NCBI GenBank assembly: GCA_001630475.1
Contig: KV419399.1
Span: forward strand, 518,552-582,551
Direction: 5' to 3'
From: Sistotremastrum niveocremeum HHB9708
Taxonomy: Eukaryota; Basidiomycota; Agaricomycetes; Sistotremastrales; Sistotremastraceae
DNA length: 64,000 nucleotides
This document shows, in pieces, positions 47,250 to 58,050 of the stretch. Positions within the stretch are counted from its first letter, which is position 1; each line of letters begins with the position of its first letter. The notes beneath the pieces were generated by a model. It did no database searches and was not told the DNA's origin. It worked only from the letters and a program-made list of their open reading frames with translations. Made by a program: the position numbers and the translations under genes.

Positions 47250-49167
47250 ATGCCACCTAATCTCATGGACTTGAATCAATTGCTGAATGCGATACAGTCT
47301 CATCCTGGGGTGCTTGTTGTGGTAACCCTCGCTACTTTCAGCGCCGTCAAGGCTTATGTCAGAAGATGGAGACAGTGGGTGAGAATTTCAACTTACTTTT
47401 CTAGTCGATGGAAGAGGTTGAGCAGTCCAAAATAGGTTGACGTTCCCGTAATGGGGCCATCAGGAGTGTTTTCTTCGTATAGCGGGGCCCTTAGATTCCT
47501 GAAACATGGCGACAAAGTCCTGGAGGAGGCTTACATGAGATATAGGAAGCGGGGAATATTCAAAGTGGCTGATTTGGCCCGATGGATTGTTGTCATTATT
47601 TCACCGGAGCTATTAGAGGACTTGAAACGAGCACAAGATGACCACTTAAGTTTTTCGGAAGGGGTCGCTGAGGTGTGTGATATGATTGTTCAAACCATCC
47701 ATTCGCCTAATCTCGACGATGCGACAGTTTGTCCAGGTGGATTGGACACTGGGGCCGAATGTACATAAAAACGACTATCACGTCCCCATTGTTCGCTCCC
47801 AATTCACTCGGAGCTTAACTGCTATGTATCCAGAGATCCACGACGAAATATGCTCTGCTATATCCGACCAAATTACCCCTCAAGGAGAGGAATGGATATC
47901 CATCAATGCCATAGGCTTCGTTTCTCAAGTTGTTGCAAGAGCCAATAATCGTACATTCGTTGGCCTACCTTTATGCCGCGATCCCGAATTTCTTGAGCTC
48001 AATTTGCGTTACACTATGGACGTGGTCATTGGGGCAGAAATATGCCGTCCGTTTCCTGTCATCCTCAAAGGGTGGAAGCAGATCACTAGGGTCTTATGGA
48101 CAGAATTGACACCTCTATCAGGATTGTTGCTCGCCTTTTTACGCCAGTGGCAGCCGCAACCAAGAAGGCAACGAAGAAACTTCAACCCCTGATCCGAAGC
48201 CGGTACAGTTTGCTCCGAACCCATGGCAAGGATTACGAAGACAAACCCGTAAGTCATCTGTGAATGACTGTGATGCACGACTGGCCCATTGCTCTTTGTC
48301 ACAGCTTGACTTCCTGTCGTTCTTAATGGATGAAGCCGTCGGAATTGAAAAGGACCCAGAAGAATTGAGTAGGAGGATCCTCGTTATGAACTTTGCGGCG
48401 AATAGTACGACATCCATGGTTAGCTATTCCCGTTCAATCTGCTTTCAATCCCTGGTCTAAGATACTGCCTTTGCAGAGCTTTACGCATGTATTATTCTTT
48501 ATCGCTGGCATGCCAGAGTATGTTGCTCCACTTCGTGAGGAAGTGGAAGGAGTCATCGCTGCGGAGGGGTGGACACGGACTGCCCTGTCAAAATGCCATA
48601 AGCTGGACAGTTTCATCAAAGAGACCATGAGGTTGCGAGGGGCTGGAAAGCGTGAGTTTAAAGTTCATCGAACTCGTTCATAGGCTCAGTTGCATTCTCT
48701 CTAGTCTCAACATTGCGAATGGCAGTGAAAGATTTTACCTTTTCCGACGGAACATTTATTCCGAAGGGCACAATCATCCAAGGTCTTGCTTCAGGACGAC
48801 ACGAGGATCCGGAAATATATGGCGAAAGTGCTGCAGAATTTGACGGTTTCCGCTTCGATAATTTGCGCAACGCAGGAGATGTGACCAAGCATCAAGCTGT
48901 CAGCGTTGGATTGGATTATCTGGCATTTGGTCTCGGAAAACCAGCCTGGTTCGTGCTGTTTTGTGATGCTATCGCTTGCGGAGCCTGACCCCTTCTATTA
49001 GCCCAGGAAGATTCTTTGCCGTCCTGGTCATGAAAACGATGCTGGCGCACATCCTACTGCACTATGATGTCAAGAATACATCTGACAAGATACCTCTCCC
49101 GTCATATATGAATGCATCTTGTATTCCCGATTCATCCGCCAACGTAATGTTTCGGAAACGTCAATAG
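47250..49167 (+). CDS. Cytochrome P450 (P450-1), CYP5144/CYP512-like
   Basis: Eight exons (47250-47378, 47436-47672, 47728-48071, 48122-48248, 48305-48418, 48477-48651, 48705-48948, 49002-49167) splice in phase to 511 residues. A membrane anchor (HPGVLVVVTLATFSAVKAYV) points to the endoplasmic reticulum. The family marks are VGLPLCRDPEF, the I-helix NFAANSTTSM, the ExxR motif in IKETMRLRG, and the heme loop FGLGKPACPGRFFAV. The heme-ligand Cys codon is split TG/C by the last intron. The blend of VDWTLGPNVHKNDYHVPIVR and the unusual I-helix without AGxET resembles basidiomycete CYP5144/CYP512 enzymes, called ent-kaurene-oxidase-like in databases. It should be a monooxygenase of terpenoid or xenobiotic substrates. 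No break was found. Confidence 0.9.
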
Positions 49168-49930
49168 TGTTCCATCCATTGTATAGTATTAGGGGCCCAG
49201 GTGAATGTAACAGGGAGTTATCAAAGGGATCTCATCGCTATCGCTATCGTGTATGTCAGAGTTGAATACTACTCGGTTGCTCTCCTCACCGAGCCTGACC
49301 GAGGCTAAGTTCGCCGCAATGTGTGCATTTCCGTCTGATTAAGATTTTCAGTGGTCTAGCACCGGAATGTTTAAATTTATCTGCTGCAGTATAATAGTAA
49401 CCCGCAGTCAGGGTAGACGAAGATTTCGAACAAGTTGAAGCAAATTGGTTCCGAGAAAGTCGGAGTTCTAAACCTCGCTGGACCATTTTCTGTCGTGTAT
49501 CGTGATTACGAGCCAGCGACGGCTGCAGCATGATGCATGATGGATGATCTATTCACTCTAGGTGTCTATTCCTCAAAGGATGCTATAATTCTTGGCCACT
49601 TGGATAGCTTCCATCGGAACCTAGGCTTCCTCTGACGTGGATGTAACTTCGTGCAATTATCGTCTTATCCCTTCAAGTTGCAGAGCGGCTTCAACCACTG
49701 CCAGTCTGACTTTTCAATCTACTTGCTCGCCATACATCCTTCTAGAAGCATGCTCGAGACTCTATTGGTTACTGTGCTCGAGACTTCTGGCTGGCTTGCC
49801 CCTTCTGTCGGAAACGACGACCAGTTTCAAACAAGTCCCTGTGCCATGGCAGTCACGTCAGAAGGCTGATAATGCCACGTCATTTGATGATACGCATATG
49901 GTTATCCACTATGTTTCTGACTTCATAGCT
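49168..49930. other. Intergenic between P450-1 and hsp20-B
   Basis: No gene recognised; both neighbours are on the plus strand. Confidence 0.5.
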
Positions 49931-50018
49931 CTGGAATATTCTTCTTCAAGACTACGCAAGCAGCCTACGTGGAACATTCCAGAAAAGCCGCCAAAAGTGT
50001 CGGCGAGGACTATAAATA
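49931..50018 (+). promoter_or_regulatory. Heat-shock promoter of hsp20 copy B
   Basis: GAACATTCCAGAA at 49972-49984 is a perfect three-unit heat-shock element. GAATATTC with TTCTTC follows at 49934-49944. A TATA box (TATAAATA) lies at 50011-50018, about 80 bases before the ATG at 50095. The layout is the same as in copy A. Confidence 0.8.
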
Positions 50019-50094
50019 CAGCCTTGTTGGTGGCTGGTAGCTCTTCAGAACAAAGACTTCATCTCATCAAGCCAGTCCGACTCTCTATATCACC

Positions 50095-50667
50095 ATGTCT
50101 CTCAGTCGATTTTATTACGACCCTTTCTTCACAGTCGACGACTTCCATCGTCTGTTCGACGAGGCTTTCGAGACGCGCTCTCCGTCGAGCAACCGTAATA
50201 CGGTCGATAACAGGAGGACATCTTCATCTTTAATACCGAGGTATGCAGATTCTCTTTCCGGTTTCATTTAATTCGATATTGACGACGATATGGGCAGGAT
50301 GGACATACACGAGAATCCGGAAGCCAACACAGTCACCGCTTCATTTGAGCTCCCGGGGCTGAAGAAGGAGGATGTCAACATCGACCTCGCCAACTCTCGT
50401 CTGACCATCTCTGGAAAGAGCGAGCGTTCCACGGAGCATAACGAGGAAGGATACGCGGTCAAGGAGAGAAACTTTGGAAAGTTTTCCAGGAGTATACAAC
50501 TTCCAAAAGGCATCCAGGTACGTCCTCTTCCTCTTGTACTCCCTTGTAAAGTTTCTAACTTTATGTAGCCCCAGGACATTGGTGCCAAGATGGAAGATGG
50601 CGTGTTAACGGTGACTTTCCCCAAAACGGGCCCCGAGCAGGCACCGGCTCGCATTGCGATCAATTAA
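50095..50667 (+). CDS. Small heat-shock protein, Hsp20/alpha-crystallin family (copy B)
   Basis: Three exons with introns at the same places as copy A: one after the first 49 codons (GTATGCAG...GGGCAG) and one after GIQ (GTACGTCC...ATGTAG). The protein is 154 residues. The N-terminus MSLSRFYYDPFF and the crystallin core are nearly identical to copy A. Most differences lie in the linker after residue 28 (RSPSSNRN against RTQPSNRN) and in the last exon (AKMEDGVLTVTFPKTGPEQ). It lies inside the P450/sulfotransferase-like block on the same strand as both P450s, yet has its own heat-shock promoter. It is probably a dispersed duplicate and not part of any pathway there. Confidence 0.93.
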
Positions 50668-52140
50668 GTCGCTTTGGTGCTGAACCTTCGATGCCTTGCC
50701 TCCTCCCTCTGCGCAGAAATTTTAATATGGTTTTCAGCGCCTCGGTTTCCTGTTGAGGCGTCCATTCTTTGTCACAAACAAATCGTTCGATGTATCATTA
50801 GTCCTAATCGTAATAACAGTGATGTACCAAACTCAATTTCTGTTATATCTCCGTCTCCTTGCCTCAAATCAATCTCAAATCATTCATAGCGGTCGGCAGA
50901 GGTCAGCCAGGCTGCAGCTGTTGACGCATGTTTTTTACCTTCATTCTTCAAGTCGAATTCAAAGCTGGCCTAGCCGTTGCACGTCGAGAGAGAGGATCTA
51001 GATGTCCTGCGCACCATATAATCAACCGAATACTAGCACAGAAAGCAATGGATGTGGTCGCCTGTGATAGGCATACTCCACAACCGACTCCGCAACTCTT
51101 GTCGCAACCTCCGCGTTGGATACGTGCCTGTCACTACTATAGCTATTAGTATCCTTTTCAAGATGGCACCTCTCGCGAATCACGAGGATACATCGATTCC
51201 GTTCTTTCGGCTTGCGTGGTTAAGCCTTTGCGAAGTGCTTCCTATTTGACAGGCGTTATAATTGGGAGTTTTGCATGTTAACCTTTCATCCAGTGAGCGT
51301 TTTAAGTAAAAAAACCCCAAATACCCGTTTAACTTTGGAACAGTGGCTCTTTCCTTCGTTGACGGTATTAAATCCATCCGGGATTCATCATGTCACATCG
51401 CAAAATTTGGCATGGATGTCAATTCGAGTCGTGTCGCTCTCTCGATACACCATTCCACCGGTCGAAGCCAATCTCCAACCTCTTACGTCTATGTCATGGG
51501 CATCTTATGGCTCTCTTTATCACTCGAGGTTCTCCAAGCCTTACCTATCGTTTTCAGCCTTCCATATATGTGGCTCGGCGACTCGGCTCCCTATTCGTCA
51601 GTAATAATTGGTCATTTGCCTTCTTCTCTCTGCCGACTGCATTGGGGTCATCTCAAGTGGTTCTCTTGTGTCTTAGTCCGAGTGATCAGCACCACGAAAA
51701 GCCGAATTTCTGTCGGGGGATCCGAAGACGCAGCCGACAAATCCGACGGTCATCATCGGAAACTCTCGTCGTATACTCGAGATCTTTTGATTCCGCACCT
51801 TAAAGAACAACTCTATCATGCTTCTAAATCTCAAATTTCAAGCATATGATTTAGCAGCCGAATTGATCCCATGAGTCGCATGCTGGTGGCGTCGAGGGCT
51901 GCTTTACGCCGCCTCCACAAACCATTGATAGCTGGACCAAGTGAAGAAGTGTCGGGTCGGTTTGGACTGATTCAAGTTCAGGCTTCGAAATGATAGAACT
52001 GCACGACTATCAGGGAATCTTCCAAGCTCTCCACATGGTCGCGACTCCCAGAGGCTCTTTCAGAACTATAAAGCCCGACCCTCCTGGCCAGTTCCCTCCC
52101 ATAAACTGGCATTCTGACAATCGGCAGTGTGAACGCTCTC
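50668..52140. other. Intergenic between hsp20-B and P450-2
   Basis: Long plus-strand open frames at 51.3-51.85 kb have no recognisable domain and look like chance frames in pyrimidine-rich sequence. The P450-2 promoter must lie at its right end. Confidence 0.4.
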
Positions 52141-54573
52141 ATGTTCCAAGCTTATAACCTCTTCCTCACCGCCACGTGGGCGGGAGCATTTCTGCTCGTT
52201 GCCTTCTGTGTCTTCGCCTTGGTGAAGAGTCGGAGCAGTTCAATCAGAAACGTTCCCGGTCCATCTCCCCCGTCGTGGTTCGCAGGTATGTGTTTGCGAT
52301 GCACTCCCAGGTCGATGGACAGCGGTGTTTAATGTGGCAACATCGCAGGACACCTGCATCTATTGTTCAACTCGGAAGTTGCAACCGTCGAGCGTAATTG
52401 CTTCAACGAATTTGGGCATACTTGGAGGATAAAGGGGTCCCTTGGAGTACGCATTGATCCTATGTCAACAGCGATGATACTGACCGCAGAACATTAGAAT
52501 GATATACTCATGACTGCAGATCCCAAAGCCATCCAATACATATTACAAACATCTGCATACAGATTCCAACGGCTTCACGTGAAGCGGGCCATTGTCAAAC
52601 TGATAACTGGACCCAGTATTTTATGGGCCGAGCGTATGTGGATGCGGTCTCACTACAAGTACTTGCCAGTTGATTTGCTTTTAGACGAAGTGCATAAGCG
52701 TCATCGCAAAGTGATGTTGCCAGCCTTCGGAATGCCCGAAGCTCGCGCTCTCTCTCCGGTCTTTCGCACTGCTGTGCTCAAGGTAAAACTACTATCTTTG
52801 TCTGCTTACTTTCTGATTGGACCCTGTCTAGATGGTCGCCGTATGGAACACAGCCGTAACTGCTTCGAAAGATGGAATCGTAGTAAACATGCCCGCTAGT
52901 CTTGCTCGTGCAACTTTAGATGCCATCGGGAATGGTAAGCATTTGGTTCTTCGACAGATGGTCTATTACTAAGCTATGACTAGCTGCATTCGACTACGAC
53001 TTCGGCTCCGTGGAGAACAGGGATAATCAACTCGCGAATCACTTTCAACACCTTTTGTAAGACAGTCCCCTCGTCGAGTGTGTGATATCTTTTACTTATT
53101 AGCGCATCGATCTAGCCAGAAGACCCGTGGGCAACCAAGTTACCGGAAAGTCTTCTTTGAGAATATCGTTAGCACGGTGCTTCCATTGACGCTCCTTCGC
53201 TATCTCAAATATATTCCCTCATCGGGGATACAATATGCCAATCGCAGCCTCAAGTTGTCAAATACCGTCGCAGCCGAGCTCGTGAATCTAAAACAGGATG
53301 ACCTATGGACGAGGAACTCCGGAAAGGATGTCATGACACTTCTCGGTGAGCCTTCATTCAAGATATGACTTTCCGATAGACTGAGCTGGTGCCACAATAT
53401 ACTAGTGAACTCAAATAACAGCGAAGTCGAGAAGGCCAAATTATCCCAAGATGAAATGCTAGCTCAAATGAGGTTCGATTTCCTCTAGATATTTGCTAAT
53501 TCGCTGACTAGACTCTGATATCTACAGCGCTATCATGATTGCTGGGCATGGTAATAACAATGTCCCGGAGTGTTATTCCTCTGATTTTTAACCTAACAGA
53601 AACCACCAGCAATTCCGTCACATGGACCCTTTGGGAGCTCGCCAAACATCCGGACATTCAAGATAGACTGCGATCAGAAATCCGTTCATTCGTGTTTGAA
53701 GCATCCGAGCGCGGGCTCGATGCAATCCCGGCTGAAGATTACGAGAAAATGGCATATACCACCGCGGTCATGAAAGTCAGTGGATACACTCAGTCGCTTC
53801 ATGTCCCTGACCTCGCTCTCTAATAGGAGATCCTACGTTATCATAACGTCGTCATAATGGTCATGCGCGAAGCAGCCAAGGATTGCATAGTTCCTCTTGA
53901 ATATCCTGTTCGGTCCACCACAGGCGAACGGCTAACCCACATCCCCCTTCAAAAAGCCACCAAGGTTTTCATATCTTTATCCCAATACAACAGGTAACGA
54001 AGTGTTCTCGGTCCGCCGATTGTTGTGGTTGACGACTTGAACAGACTGACGGCCTTGTGGGGATCTGACGCTGACGCATTTAATCCCGATCGTTGGTTGA
54101 AAGCGGTCACCCCCGGGACTCGGCTTGGTGTATACGCGAATCTGTGAGATCATGTCGCTAAGTGTTATATACCAGGCATTCTGAGGGATTATATAGCGCA
54201 ACCTTTGGCGCAGGAATCCATGCATGTATTGGGTAGGTGGTTTCAAAGACCTATCTGGCATTAAACTGATAATCAACAAACTAGATGGCGATTCGCGTGA
54301 GATCCAAACTGATCACATCACCGATTCTCGGAGCTCACGTACACATTCCAGAATTGTCGAAATGCAAGCGTTCTTGATTGAACTGATCCACCATTTTGAG
54401 TTTGAGATGACAGAAGAGGCTAGACATATCAAGTAAGCCGCCGAAGCACTTAGCAACAAGTATCTGACTCGTATTTTAGACGTGAACGTGCTGCTGGGAT
54501 GATTCCTTTAGTGCAAGGTCAGGAGGATAAGGGAATACAACTTCCTCTGAAGGTCAAGGTGGCGCAAGCGTGA
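52141..54573 (+). CDS. Cytochrome P450 (P450-2), CYP5150/5037-like
   Basis: Sixteen exons join without a phase conflict into 552 residues, the normal P450 length. The membrane anchor (TATWAGAFLLVAFCVFALV) is followed by the Pro-rich hinge NVPGPSPPSWFAG, the C-helix EHEVHKRHRK, the I-helix AGHETTSNS (its Glu codon split by an intron), ExxR in MKEILRYH, and the heme loop FGAGIHACIGWRFAIVEMQ. The heme loop is built from three exons, the middle one only 12 bases (54285-54296). Another exon is 23 bases (53528-53550). The CxGxRFA-x-E-M-Q heme loop with AGHETTS places it in the CYP4/CYP52-like clan, as CYP5150, CYP5141 and CYP5037 in mushrooms; the exact family needs a tree. Likely an ER monooxygenase acting on fatty-acid, alkane or xenobiotic-type substrates. 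Confidence 0.9.
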
Positions 54574-55433
54574 AACAAGATGATGCAACAGATTTAGTCG
54601 GATTTCATTGACAGTATTGATGACCTGGAATAGCCCTCTTACTGTAATATTCGTCAGTTTGCTTCGTGTACTCTAGTATCGGTTTGAATTAAGGATGGAA
54701 CGTTGGATGCATGCATGACACTTAGGCATTGAACCAGCAGATTGGCATCGGGTGTCGTTTTCAGAAGCAAAGGCTCGAGTCAATCCACCTCTCCTCCGTA
54801 CGATCTTCGAGGTTCGTCTGCCATCACCCAGAGCAGATCGCAGATCAACAGCGGTTTCGTGGGAGTTGAATTTTTGGCGCGTCGTTGCCATGTCTCCACT
54901 CATAATGTGAGAAGCCTACAGTAGCTCACGCACCGTAGAGAATGAGTGGCGGGAGGAAGAAGCAACAAGTGGAATATATGATGGCGCTTATATCGTTAGC
55001 ACGGCAGCTATAGATGGTCTAGCCGAAGGCCCTTACGCTGTACGCTAACGTATGCCTGCTATATGATATACATCCCCGACTCAATCTCCGAAAGCGTCGT
55101 TGTCGCATTCCGCTCTCGACGCCCACGCTGTTTGCCCTGACAAACCTTGGACAATTTTAATCGTGTCGTTGGGATTAATATTGAATCTTTAATTTGACGG
55201 TGATATCAGACTACACAGTAGTACACTCAAGGAAGCAACGGAGGAAGGCAGTTCCGAAACGCAGTGGAAGATTTTTTGTCACGACCAAGTTAACCGAGCC
55301 CAGGGCAATGAAACGCGATGTGATCAAATTTATGCTCGGATTGTACGATGGCTCAACAGATCCTTTGATGAACGATGAGTATGAATGGAAATTTAGCAGA
55401 GTCAATTTACTGACCCTAGAAACAAGCTCGAAG
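54574..55433. other. Intergenic, convergent gene ends
   Basis: Lies between the 3' ends of P450-2 and the second sulfotransferase-like gene. Nothing recognised. Confidence 0.5.
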
Positions 55434-56659
55434 TCAGTAATCAACCCCATGAACAACAGATTCAACGTACTCATAATCAGGACGCCATATCTTCACCAGC
55501 TTCGCGATATTCGCCCTCTGAGTCTCCTTCACCTCGTTCATAATATCCTCCGGATTTCTTCCGTCTTTCTCGAAACCTGTACTCTGCTCTGCCCGTTTAA
55601 ACATGAGACGCCAAGGAACGTCGAACTCTTTCCTGTAACAGAACGATAGCGTCGTAGTCATGGAACAGCGGTAAAATATACATACAGTGGTTTTTCGTTG
55701 GACCAACTCATCATGGTAGGATCGAATGGAATGTCTATCACCTCACAGTATTGCTTCATAACTGACGTTGGATCCTTTAACAAATCCGAGGCATCGATCA
55801 AAGGGGGAGGTTGAGGCTGCTGGACGTAGCCTGCTTCTTCGCCGTCGTAGGGAAGGGTGTTGAACTCGGATTTGGGATCGGCGAAGAAGCGGTAAAGGAG
55901 TCTTTGTTCGAGGTACATTATGTATCCCGACAGATCCCCTTCGACTTCGGTCCCTGGAGCTGCTGCTTCGAGTGTTTCTTGCATGCTCTTGATGAATGAA
56001 GGAATGGCTCGCTGAAGATGGATGAGTGATATGTTTATACGGGTCCAAAGAAGAATTCACCTCGGGCTCTCTAATCAGGAATGTGTGGTTGAACTTGCGT
56101 AACAGAGATACGGGGAATACAGTCGGATTCTCCGGTGTCGTACTGAGTGGATCATCGATAGCTTCGCCATCGTCAACACCGGATGCCATACGCGTTTTCA
56201 GCTCTCTCAGTCTCTTAAACACGTCGCTCCGAAGACCATATTGAGCCATATCCTTAATGAAGACAATACGACCGTCATCCGGACCAAAGTTGATCGTTCC
56301 AGAAGCAGCATCAGGTTCCGGAAGTTTATTCTCGGACAGCTTGGTAGCGATATCCACACGAGTGGTGTTGAACCACGGAGAGGGGATTGCGAGACCTGGA
56401 TGAGAGTCGATATTGTCGAGTTGAGATCCTTGGATGACTTGGATGAATGGTTCGTTGGCCACTTTAAGCATGGGATGTTGAACCATTGCTCGGACAACGG
56501 CTGTGGAACAACATCTGGAATCTTTGCAGCTTATCAGTAACACGCGAACAAAGGAAAAAGGAGGGGCGTACGACACCACAATATTACTGGTTTAGGCTTC
56601 AACGTCTTCGGCGCTGCCAGGATCGTAGTTTCAGATTGAGTAGAGATGGGAGCAGACAT
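55434..56659 (-). CDS. Sulfotransferase-like P-loop protein (copy 2)
   Basis: Four exons (56659-56572, 56521-56061, 56011-55686, 55632-55434) splice in phase to 357 residues. Intron positions and phases match copy 1. The P-loop reads HSRCCSTA where copy 1 has HPRSCSTA, so Pro and one Ser are replaced. Later blocks match copy 1 well (KVANEPF, IFIKDMAQY, HTFLIREPE, PPLIDASDLLKDP, KEFDVPW). Near the end, at the place where copy 1 has its last intron, the donor-like GA/GTACGT is kept but the frame runs on to YVESVVHGVDY. The true C-terminus may therefore be longer here or spliced as in copy 1. Same strand as copy 1, with the two P450s and hsp20-B between them. Confidence 0.85.
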
Positions 56660-57856
56660 GATGGATTGGGAGCTAAAAAGCAGCCCTCTGCCTTCAATTT
56701 ATATATGCAACCCTAAGACGATATTAATATCGGCGATTTGATGGGCGCGCCCTGCTCGACTCACTGTAGCCTCATTATAGGCCCTGTCTAGCCTGACGCC
56801 GGACTCAAAGAGCATCAGGCTTGGCTCAGATACGCATTGATATATTCTTGGCACCTGATAGCCGTTCGGAATGAGAGATAAGCCGTCGTCGCATATTGAT
56901 AGAACGTTGTGAAAGTGCTGGATTTGCTATGCTGGTAAGTTTAGAATAACGGGCATCGTGCTCGTCGCCGTCGCCGTCGAGGATGAGTATGGCGTAGCGC
57001 TGGGCGAAGCTAATTTTGCGGTGGTGCTTAGTCAGCATGCTTCAAATCGTTCAAGCTTGTTTGACGCTGACCTTCATCACAGCTTTTCAGATATCCAGGC
57101 TGGCGAGCCTCAGTCTTCCTTGGAGGTCCGTTTACTGGAATGAATCGTGCTAGAGTACCTGCTTTTCGTGGATCCATGAGTTCACATTGTGGGATATGGT
57201 GAATCGAGAGACCCTATGCATGACTCGGAGTTGAGGTGCTTATCTTCAGACTATGACAGCGATACAGCCTTTCTTGTTGAGTCTCTTCTGGTCCATAATA
57301 CAGGTCAGCGCTGCCAGATAGCCCAGAGTATGCCTCTTTGGCGCCGATCAGTTTTTCCACTGGTCAGAAAAACCTGGTACGACTGAGTGAACTGATTTGC
57401 GTTGAGGAGCTACAGCATTCCGAGAGCGCACATGAATGAATCTGTCAGCGTGAATTTGAGTGTCTGGTACGCCATCTTTATTTCTACTCGATGCCATACA
57501 GTGCAGATGTAACGAAAGCGAAATATAATGGTTCGCTGAGAACCATTCCGTACGCCGTCTTGATCACATTTACCATTCTCCCTAGCCGTCTACTCTCTCC
57601 GTCCGGTTAACCTCTCGGTTCAAATTTCGGAAATCGTTCAAGGCCGCATATCCGTGTAAATAGGGGCTCGGTCAGACCTTTTTTCGGCTTTTCTAACCTG
57701 GATATCATTGAGCACTCTAAGCCGATTGGTTTCCACTTCCTTAACGCGTCCTTCACCGAGAACGGCATCTTTCTCCCCGTACTAGGCGTCCTGAGTATCG
57801 GCGGAGGTTGTTAATCCATGATGCACTAGCTGCCTGGCCCGTGCACCGCACGGAGC
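56660..57856. other. Intergenic, nothing recognised
   Basis: Upstream of the second sulfotransferase-like gene. Plus-strand frames at 56.96-57.39 kb have no domain signals. Confidence 0.4.
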
Positions 57857-58050
57857 AACCAAGTCCAAGTCCCAGTCCCAGTCTGAGCCCTCCAAGCAGC
57901 AAGCCAAAGCCCAGTCCGAGCCCTCCAAGCCCCAAGTCAGAGGCCCCAAGCCCAAGACGCACCTCCCGGCGCAAGCCCCAGCAAGCCCCCGAGCCCAAGC
58001 CCAAGCCCCGAGACACCGAGACACGCGCCTCCCGGCGCAGCAGAGCAAGA
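57857..58050 (+). repeat. Low-complexity CCAAG/CCCAG tract, strongly strand-asymmetric
   Basis: About 190 bases of CCAAGTCCCAG/CCAAGCCC-type words, with few T and far more C than G on the plus strand. A 16-base unit, CGCACCTCCCGGCGCA at 57958-57973, recurs as CGCGCCTCCCGGCGCA at 58024-58039. It can be read as a Pro/Ser/Lys-rich frame (SPSPSPSLSPPSSKPKPSPS), but with no start or splice support. To its right follow about 800 bases of AT-rich sequence unlike the neighbours. Confidence 0.7.

Noticed and set aside
49280-49320. CCGAGCC words resembling the transposon end
   Set aside because: Only a few bases match and no partner or target duplication is present.
51275-51849. Overlapping long plus-strand frames between hsp20-B and P450-2
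   Set aside because: Three overlapping frames in pyrimidine-rich sequence with no conserved motif; probably chance.
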